Assembly: GCA_027058735.1 (NCBI GenBank)
Contig: JALURZ010000082.1
Location: 1 to 7,562, forward strand
Length of the DNA stretch: 7,562 bases
Source: Hyphomicrobiales bacterium
Lineage (GTDB): Bacteria > Pseudomonadota > Alphaproteobacteria > Rhizobiales > JALURZ01
Direction of reading: 5' to 3'
The number at the start of each line of letters is the position of its first letter. The stretch's first letter is position 1. The notes beneath the pieces were generated by a model. The model saw only the letters and a list, made by a program, of their open reading frames with translations, had not been told where the DNA came from and searched no databases. The position numbers were made by a program, and so were the translations under genes. Positions 1 to 5,815 of this stretch are shown piece by piece.

Positions 1-17
1 TGAGCGACACGGGAGAC

Positions 18-893
18 ATGGGCGACATCACCAAACGCAAGGATCTGGCCAGCGCCTGGTTCGAGGACCTGCGCGGCCGCATCTGCGCGGCCCTTGAAAC
101 CATCGAGGAGGATTTCGACGGGCCGTTGTCGGATCGCCAGCCGGGGCGCTTTGTGCGCACCCCCTGGCGTCGCGACAATGACGGTGCGGATGGCGGCGGC
201 GGCATCATGGCGATGCTGCGCGGCCGGGTGTTTGAAAAGGCCGGGGTGCATGTTTCGACGGTACATGGCGAATTCTCGCCCGAGTTTCGCGAACAGATCC
301 CCGGCGCGGCGGACGATCCGCGCTTCTGGGCCAGCGGCGTTTCCCTCATCGTTCACCCGCAAAACCCCCATGTGCCCGCCGTCCACATGAATACCCGCTT
401 CGTGGTCACGACCCAGTGGTGGTTTGGCGGCGGCGCCGATCTGACCCCGCTCCTTGAGGCCCGCCGCAACGCCGATGACCGCGACGCCAGGGATTTTCAC
501 CGCGCCATGAAACGCGCCTGCGACCCGCACGCCATTGCCGACTACGACCGGCTCAAGAGCTGGTGCGACGATTATTTTTTCCTGCCCCACCGCGGCGAGC
601 CGCGCGGCATCGGCGGCATCTTTTTCGACTATGTCAATTCCGGCGACTGGGCCGGGGATTTCGAATTCGTGCAGGACGTGGGCAAGGCCTTTCTCGGTAT
701 CTATCCCGCTCTGGTCAGGCGCAACATGAACAACGGCTGGTCGGACGCCGAACGCGACGAACAACTGGTTCGCCGCGGGCGCTATGTCGAATTCAACCTG
801 CTCCATGACCGCGGCACCCTGTTCGGCCTCAAGACCGGCGGCAATGTGGACGCGATCCTGTCGTCCATGCCCCCGATCGTGAAATGGCCTTGA
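18..893 (+). CDS. hemF: Oxygen-dependent coproporphyrinogen III oxidase
   Basis: Converts coproporphyrinogen III to protoporphyrinogen IX by two O2-dependent oxidative decarboxylations in haem synthesis; the family is cytosolic and homodimeric. From ATG 18 it is 291 residues. Visible family blocks are GGGIMAMLRGRVFEKAGVHV near residues 60-79, SLIVHPQNPHVP near 109-120, WWFGGGADLTP near 134-144, the signature region W182-C183 through the HRGEPRGIGG core to D204, and RGRYVEFNLLHDRGTLFGL near 253-271 with the conserved D264-R265 pair. It ends at MPPIVKWP, about 25 residues before the E. coli enzyme ends; from memory this short tail is normal in alphaproteobacteria. The start is uncertain: the purine run GGGAGA (11-16) is too close to ATG 18 to be a good ribosome site. 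The frame stays open to the left edge, where the cut codon reads ?TG (bases 1-2 are its last two), so a start six codons upstream is plausible. It converges on cca. Function is near certain. Confidence 0.96.
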   Translation: MGDITKRKDLASAWFEDLRGRICAALETIEEDFDGPLSDRQPGRFVRTPWRRDNDGADGGGGIMAMLRGRVFEKAGVHVSTVHGEFSPEFREQIPGAADDPRFWASGVSLIVHPQNPHVPAVHMNTRFVVTTQWWFGGGADLTPLLEARRNADDRDARDFHRAMKRACDPHAIADYDRLKSWCDDYFFLPHRGEPRGIGGIFFDYVNSGDWAGDFEFVQDVGKAFLGIYPALVRRNMNNGWSDAERDEQLVRRGRYVEFNLLHDRGTLFGLKTGGNVDAILSSMPPIVKWP

Positions 894-902
894 GCCTGGA
901 GC

Positions 903-2162
903 CTAGGTCATCGCGCGCAAGCGCTCGAGAAGCGCATCGCGCGACAGGGTGAAGCCCGACTGGATCCAGTCTTCCTCAAGCGCGCCCAGCAACGCACCGA
1001 TGGCGGGCCCTTCGCGCAATCCCCGGTCCTGTATGTCCCTGCCGGACAGGGGAAAGCGCGGCGCGCGCCAGTGGCGCAGGTCCGACAGCAGAGCGTTGAT
1101 CCGCGCGCCGCAAAGCGGCGCGCCGCCCCGGGCCCAGGCCATGATGACGGCATCCCTCAATGCCTGGCGTCCATGTTTGTAGGCGAGCGCGGGAACGTCG
1201 CCGGCCCCGGTTTGCTGCGTGACCGCGTCCTGCAGCGCAACCAGGCTCTGCCAGCGGGCGCGCTCCGCCCGGCTAGAACGCAGCCGCTCGCCCAAGCCCG
1301 GCAGGGCGGCCGCCATATCGCGGGCCAGGGCGGCGAATGCCAGAACCGGATCGCGCGGCTGGCCGGTTGCGCCCGCAATGTCGAAATACCGCTCCAGCCT
1401 GTCCAGGGCGTCAAACCCGCCCGCGATTTCGTCAAGAATGCCCCCCTGCACCATCCTGCTCAACCCGTGGAAGGCGCGCGATGCGGATGCGAGCCGGAAC
1501 AGTTCGCGGCGGATGCGTTCGCCCGAAAGCGCCCGCACACCCGATTTGAGCGCAATGCAGGCGGTCAGGCCGTCCGGGTCAAGTTCGCCGCGCCCCAGTT
1601 CGGCGTGCAGGCGGAAAAACCGCAATATGCGCAGATAGTCTTCCGCGATACGCGCGCCCGGATCGCCGATGAACCGGACCCGCCGGCGGCGGATATCGCC
1701 CAGCCCCGCGAGCGGATCAAGGACCGCGCCACGGGCATCGCAGTAAAGCGCGTTGACGGTGAAGTCCCGGCGCCTGGCGTCCTCCGCCCAGTCGGCGCCG
1801 AAGACGACGCGGGCATGGCGGCCGGAGGTCTCCACATCGCGGCGCAGGGTCGTCACCTCGAAGGTTTTGGCGTGGCCGCCGACTTTGGCGACGACGCTCA
1901 CGGTGCCATGCTCGATGCCGGTGGGCACCACCTTGAAGCCGGCGGCCTCGGCCAGCGCGCGTGTCCGGTCCGGCGGCACATCGATCGCCAGATCCACCTC
2001 GCCCACCTCGCGGTCCATCAGGGCATCACGCACCGCGCCGCCAACGACGCGCACAGTGGCGCCCCCGGCCGACAGCGCCGCCAGCACCTTTTGCAGGGCC
2101 GGGTCGCGCAGCCAGCGGGCGCCGGCGAGGTCGGGTCCGTCAGCTTTCGGTGTTGAGGACAT
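903..2162 (-). CDS. cca: CCA tRNA nucleotidyltransferase (class II, PcnB-like)
   Basis: Adds or repairs the 3'-terminal CCA of tRNAs from CTP and ATP without a nucleic acid template, in the cytosol. The 419-residue protein shows the class II order: the nucleotidyltransferase head with VVGGAVRDALM at 39-49, the metal-ligand region GEVDLAID at 54-61, RRDFTVNALY at 131-140 with the nucleotide-selecting neck after it, then RFIGDPGARIAEDYLRILRF at 163-182 and ALSGERIRRELFRL at 211-224, followed by a helical body and tail. An HD phosphohydrolase domain is not evident. One oddity is that the first carboxylate of the usual DxD pair is glutamate (E55-V-D57; codon GAG at 1998-2000). It is the last gene of the minus-strand operon, starting 14 bases after the DUF6111 stop with no clear Shine-Dalgarno. 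Class II CCA enzymes and poly(A) polymerases are homologous; the length and neighbours favour CCA addition. Confidence 0.94.
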   Translation of the reverse strand: MSSTPKADGPDLAGARWLRDPALQKVLAALSAGGATVRVVGGAVRDALMDREVGEVDLAIDVPPDRTRALAEAAGFKVVPTGIEHGTVSVVAKVGGHAKTFEVTTLRRDVETSGRHARVVFGADWAEDARRRDFTVNALYCDARGAVLDPLAGLGDIRRRRVRFIGDPGARIAEDYLRILRFFRLHAELGRGELDPDGLTACIALKSGVRALSGERIRRELFRLASASRAFHGLSRMVQGGILDEIAGGFDALDRLERYFDIAGATGQPRDPVLAFAALARDMAAALPGLGERLRSSRAERARWQSLVALQDAVTQQTGAGDVPALAYKHGRQALRDAVIMAWARGGAPLCGARINALLSDLRHWRAPRFPLSGRDIQDRGLREGPAIGALLGALEEDWIQSGFTLSRDALLERLRAMT

Positions 2163-2176
2163 GGGCGTGTCGCCGG

Positions 2177-2440
2177 TTACTTGATCCGGCCCCGGGTGAC
2201 CTTGCCGTCTTCGATCCGGGCGGGGACATAGGTGCCCTGGGGTCCATAGCCGCCAAAGGTCGCCAGCGCGACAAACCCGAGCGCGGCCACCACCACGGCC
2301 GAGACAAACAGCGGATAGACCGGCGCATCCCGCCAGAAGCCCTTGCCCATCCTTTGCCGGCGCACCAGCACGAGATAAGCGCCGTATACGGCGAAAGGCG
2401 CCAGAAACAGCAGCAGTTCAAAAAATAAAACCCGAATCAT
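2177..2440 (-). CDS. DUF6111-type small two-helix membrane protein
   Basis: An 87-residue protein of unknown function. Two hydrophobic segments, about residues 4-26 and 43-63, flank a short basic loop (RRQRMGKGFWRD), giving a hairpin in the inner membrane with the arginine-rich loop probably cytoplasmic. The C-terminal tail YVPARIEDGKVTRGRIK, with its proline and the PARIEDGK run, resembles what I recall of DUF6111, a small alphaproteobacterial family often found beside cca. The ATG overlaps the Nudix gene's TGA by four bases (ATGA), the usual arrangement for translational coupling, which supports it as a real gene despite its size. No catalytic motif is visible. Family assignment is from memory of sequence pattern and context; function is not inferred. 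Confidence 0.85.
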   Translation of the reverse strand: MIRVLFFELLLFLAPFAVYGAYLVLVRRQRMGKGFWRDAPVYPLFVSAVVVAALGFVALATFGGYGPQGTYVPARIEDGKVTRGRIK

Positions 2441-3123
2441 GGCCGATACAACCGATCATACATGTTCTTCAGAATTCCGGCGGTCGCCCCCCAGATGTAA
2501 TGCTCGTTATAGGGCATAGCATAGTAATGGCGCATCACACCCTGCCATTTGCGCGACTGGCGCAGATGATTGTCCGGCGTCATCAGAAACGACAGCGGCA
2601 CCTCGAAGACGTCGGACACCTCGCGCGGATCGGGCACGGGCGAAAATCGCGGCTCGACGATGCCCACGACCGGCAGCACCCGGTAGCCGGTCGCGGTCTG
2701 ATAGGTGTCCAGCAGGCCGACAATGTCCACCTGCGCAGGCCCCAAGCCAACTTCTTCTTGCGCCTCGCGCAGCGCGGCTTCCACCGGCCCGGCGTCGCAG
2801 GGCTCGAGCTTGCCGCCGGGAAACGAAATCTGGCCGGGATGGGCCGGCAGGTCATCGCGCCGCCGGGTCAGCACGACATGGGCGCTCCCCTCGCGCTCCA
2901 CCACCGGCACGAGGACGGACGCCGGCCGGATCGCACCCTCAAGAAGAATGCCGGACGGCGCGTCCGCGTTCAGGTCGTTGTCGCCGCGCCCGCCGGGCAG
3001 GGACACATCGAGCGCGGAGGCCGGCACCTCGAGCGTGAGATGGCGCGCGGCCGCATCGCGCAAGGCGTGAACGCTGTAGCGCCCATCGCCCGGAGACGGA
3101 GCGCCGGGGCCGGGTTTACACAT
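2437..3123 (-). CDS. Nudix hydrolase, CoA pyrophosphatase-like (NudL/Nudt7 type)
   Basis: A 228-residue Nudix protein. The CoA-pyrophosphatase hallmark is LTRRRDDLPAHPGQISFPGG at 85-104, matching the UPF0035-type pattern that precedes the Nudix box. The box runs from G104 to L127 and ends REAQEEVGL (119-127), with E120, E123 and E124 as the expected Mg2+ ligands. It is one residue longer between its glycine and the RE pair than the general Nudix consensus; NudL-type enzymes show the same spacing. Known relatives split CoA or its derivatives into 3',5'-ADP and 4'-phosphopantetheine. About 60 N-terminal residues before the fold are less conserved-looking. The ATG overlaps the last eight bases of the DUF1285 gene and the stop overlaps the next start by four, so translation is probably coupled on both sides. 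The exact substrate (CoA, acyl-CoA or another nucleoside diphosphate) cannot be settled from sequence. Confidence 0.92.
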   Translation of the reverse strand: MCKPGPGAPSPGDGRYSVHALRDAAARHLTLEVPASALDVSLPGGRGDNDLNADAPSGILLEGAIRPASVLVPVVEREGSAHVVLTRRRDDLPAHPGQISFPGGKLEPCDAGPVEAALREAQEEVGLGPAQVDIVGLLDTYQTATGYRVLPVVGIVEPRFSPVPDPREVSDVFEVPLSFLMTPDNHLRQSRKWQGVMRHYYAMPYNEHYIWGATAGILKNMYDRLYRP

Positions 3124-3733
3124 CGAGCCGCTCCGCCTCCATCATTTTGAAAAAACACGCACCGCTCCACACCCCGAACCACTCGGTGCCGGCCACCGTC
3201 TCGGTCGTTCCAAGCTCCACCAGATCATAAAACAAGGCCCGGCTGACCAGCGCCTCCAGCCGCCCGCGCACCAGGACATAGGGCTTGAGGCCGTCGGTGC
3301 CGGCCTCGGTTTCAAAGCGCAGCGGGTGCTTCTCACTGGCACAGACCTCGTCGCCCACATTGGTGCCAAACCGCAACCGCTGCCCCCTGCCCGTGCCCTC
3401 GATCTTCATGCGGACCGCCACGAACGGCGCGTCATCGACCGCGATGCCGCATTTTTCGACCGGCGTGACCAGGTAGTGCCTGCCGTCCTCGTCGCGGCGC
3501 AAAACGGTGGAAAACAGCCGCACGAGGCGCTTTCGCCCGATGGGCGAGTTCATGTAATACCAGGTCCCGTCACTGGCGATGCGCATGTCGAGATCGCCGC
3601 AAAACGGCGGATTCCAGAGATGGACGGGCGGCAGTCCGCCGGCCTGTTGGCCAGCCGCGCCGACCTCGCCCAGCCCGCGCAGCGGTTCGCCGGGCGTCCT
3701 GGGGCGTTCGTCCTTGTTCGCTTTCCCGGCCAT
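3116..3733 (-). CDS. DUF1285 domain-containing protein
   Basis: A protein of 205 residues from ATG 3733. The conserved core begins at PPVHLWNPPFCGDLDMRI (35-52), continues through DGTWYYMNSPIGRKRLVRLF (55-74) and LVTPVEKCGIAVDDAPFVAV (88-107), then TNVGDEV (124-130), HPLRFE (136-141), DGLKPYVLVRGRLEALVSRA (147-166) and FGVWSGACFF near 186-195. This is the DUF1285 pattern as I know it: a soluble protein, structurally characterised in relatives but without an assigned reaction. The first 34 residues are polar and glycine-rich, probably disordered. The frame extends upstream to a TTG at 3781 (221 residues), but that start lacks a ribosome site and the extra residues look like translated leader; ATG 3733 has only a weak GGTGG nine bases before it. 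It is the first gene of the minus-strand operon, and its stop overlaps the Nudix start by eight bases. Confidence 0.88.
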   Translation of the reverse strand: MAGKANKDERPRTPGEPLRGLGEVGAAGQQAGGLPPVHLWNPPFCGDLDMRIASDGTWYYMNSPIGRKRLVRLFSTVLRRDEDGRHYLVTPVEKCGIAVDDAPFVAVRMKIEGTGRGQRLRFGTNVGDEVCASEKHPLRFETEAGTDGLKPYVLVRGRLEALVSRALFYDLVELGTTETVAGTEWFGVWSGACFFKMMEAERLDV

Positions 3734-3797
3734 TCTTTTCAACCACCGCAGCCTTGAAATTGCCGTCTCTCCGGGCCACAAGTGAGGGAGCGCTCAA

Positions 3798-3829
3798 TGC
3801 GTGAAAAGCCGCACGCGGCTTTTCACGCA
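3798..3829. repeat. Perfect 15-bp inverted repeat in the divergent gap
   Basis: The arms TGCGTGAAAAGCCGC (3798-3812) and GCGGCTTTTCACGCA (3815-3829) are exact reverse complements separated by AC. As RNA it would form a stem of about 14 pairs with a CACG-type tetraloop on either strand. No T-run follows on either side, and the flanking genes diverge, so an intrinsic terminator is unlikely. If transcription of the minus operon starts near 3851 it lies within that leader; relative to moxR it lies upstream of the -10-like element. It could be a leader RNA hairpin, a dyad operator or a copy of a dispersed palindromic element. The structure is certain and the function unknown. Confidence 0.9.
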
Positions 3830-3857
3830 GTTGTGCATCCTGGATGAAACGCAAGCA

Positions 3858-3873
3858 ACTATAGTCAAAAGCC

Positions 3874-3887
<14 letters not shown>
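3858..3887 (-). promoter_or_regulatory. Candidate promoter of the DUF1285-Nudix-DUF6111-cca operon
   Basis: On the minus strand, TTGATG (3887 to 3882; first four bases of TTGACA) is followed after 18 bases by TATAGT (3863 to 3858; five of six to TATAAT). Transcription would start near 3851, leaving a leader of roughly 118 bases to ATG 3733 that contains the perfect inverted repeat. The -35 element falls inside the first codons of moxR. The -10 lies in the palindrome ACTATAGT (3858-3865), so the plus strand also reads TATAGT at 3860-3865, but there no good -35 is seen. This is a match by eye only; alphaproteobacterial promoters vary. Confidence 0.4.
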
Positions 3888-4868
<981 letters not shown>

Positions 4869-4869
<1 letters not shown>

Positions 4870-4886
4870 TGAGCGCCGCGCGATGA
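4869..4886 (+). other. Five-codon mini-ORF bridging the moxR stop and the DUF58 start
   Basis: An ATG at 4869 shares its first base with the moxR TGA (4867-4869) and reads MSAAR before a TGA at 4884-4886. That stop overlaps the DUF58 start ATG 4883 and touches a second in-frame ATG at 4886. Ribosomes ending moxR could restart here and restart again on the DUF58 gene, which has no visible Shine-Dalgarno of its own. The geometry is read directly from the sequence; use as a reinitiation relay is inference, and chance is possible. Confidence 0.3.
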
Positions 4887-5812
4887 TGGCGCCGGCGAAA
4901 CCGGCGCTGCGCCGCGAAGGCGAACGGCTGGGGCACAAGCTGCCCCCCCTGATGGTCGATGCGGACCGGGTCGCGGTGACCGTCGCGCAAGGGCTGCACG
5001 GCCGCCGGCGGTCCGGCGTGGGGGAAACCTTCTGGCAGTATCACCGCTATCAGCCCGGCGATCCGGCTTCCGCCATCGACTGGCGCAAGTCGGCGCGCAC
5101 GGATCACTTCCTGATCCGGGAAAACGAATGGGAGGCCGCCAACACGGTGTGGATCTGGGTCGATCAGTCGGCCTCGATGGCATTCAGATCCCACCTCGCC
5201 AGGATCACCAAGAAGGACCGCGCCATCGTGCTGGCGCTGGCGCTGGCCAATCTGCTGGTGCGCGCCGGCGAACGGGTCGGCAGCATTTCGGGCGAACTGA
5301 GCGCCTCGGCCAGCCGCATCGCCGTGCAGCGCCTGGCCGAGCAGTTGTTTCACGACGCCGGGAACAGCGAAACGCACGATTTCAGCCTGCCGCCGCGCAT
5401 CGCCCTGCCGCGATTTTCGAACGTCGTTCTGTTCAGCGATTTTCTTGAGCCGGTGGACGAACTGGCGCAGCGGCTTTCAGCCATCGCCGGACGGGATATC
5501 GCGGGCCATCTGGTGCTGCTGCTGGACCCGGCGGAAGAAACCCTGCCCTATCGGGGCCGCACCGAGTTTCTGGCGGCCGAGACCGGCGCGCGGTTCATGG
5601 TTGGGCGGGCCGAGAAACTGCGCAAGGGTTATCTTGCGCGTCTCGCCGACCACAAGGAACAGCTGTACCGGCTCGCGCGGCGCCTGGGCTGGACCGTGAC
5701 GCTGCATCACACCGACGGCTCGCCGGAGCACACCTTGATGTCGGTCTACACGACGCTGGCGGGCCGGCGCGTGCGGCGCTCCGCCCTTTCAAGCTCGCAA
5801 GCGAAAGTCTGA
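4883..5812 (+). CDS. DUF58 domain-containing protein (vWA-like MoxR partner)
   Basis: A 309-residue soluble protein with no membrane segment. The DUF58 signature is clear: GLHGRRRSGVGETFWQYHRY (38-57), then QPGDPASAIDWRKSARTDHF (58-77). It leads into a vWA-like strand, IWVDQSASM (91-99), which carries an intact MIDAS metal motif D94-x-S96-x-S98. VVLFSDFLEPVDEL (181-194) supplies the later acidic site, and HLVLLLDPAEETLPYRG (209-225) follows. Relatives are encoded beside MoxR ATPases and are thought to act as their adaptors or substrates through the metal site. The start is ATG 4883 or the adjacent in-frame ATG 4886; there is no in-frame start between these and the moxR stop 13 bases upstream. 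The stop is three bases before the next gene, so the operon is tight. Family call is firm; biological target unknown. Confidence 0.95.
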   Translation: MMAPAKPALRREGERLGHKLPPLMVDADRVAVTVAQGLHGRRRSGVGETFWQYHRYQPGDPASAIDWRKSARTDHFLIRENEWEAANTVWIWVDQSASMAFRSHLARITKKDRAIVLALALANLLVRAGERVGSISGELSASASRIAVQRLAEQLFHDAGNSETHDFSLPPRIALPRFSNVVLFSDFLEPVDELAQRLSAIAGRDIAGHLVLLLDPAEETLPYRGRTEFLAAETGARFMVGRAEKLRKGYLARLADHKEQLYRLARRLGWTVTLHHTDGSPEHTLMSVYTTLAGRRVRRSALSSSQAKV

Positions 5813-5815
5813 TCC

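Noticed and set aside
891..893. hemF as a C-terminally truncated pseudogene
   Set aside because: It ends about 25 residues before the E. coli protein, but all core motifs are intact and, as I recall, alphaproteobacterial forms end at the same PPxVKWP-like point.
1103..1123. Perfect 9-bp GC hairpin with an AAA loop inside cca
   Set aside because: It is made only of G and C in a coding stretch of GC-rich alanine, glycine and arginine codons, where such short palindromes arise by chance.
1071..2156. Long plus-strand open frame opposite cca
   Set aside because: It lies wholly antisense to a clear class II CCA enzyme, and its translation is rich in Arg, Ala, Gly and His with no recognisable domain. 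Long shadow frames are expected in G+C-rich DNA.
2500..3150. Plus-strand frame of 216 residues opposite the Nudix gene
   Set aside because: The opposite strand carries the Nudix box and the CoA-type motif; this frame shows only biased composition.
3734..3781. Upstream extension of the DUF1285 protein from TTG 3781
   Set aside because: There is no ribosome site before the TTG, and the 16 extra residues match nothing expected of the family; ATG 3733 gives a usual length. It remains possible.
3798..3835. The perfect inverted repeat as an intrinsic terminator
   Set aside because: No T-run follows on either strand and both flanking operons start here and do not end here.
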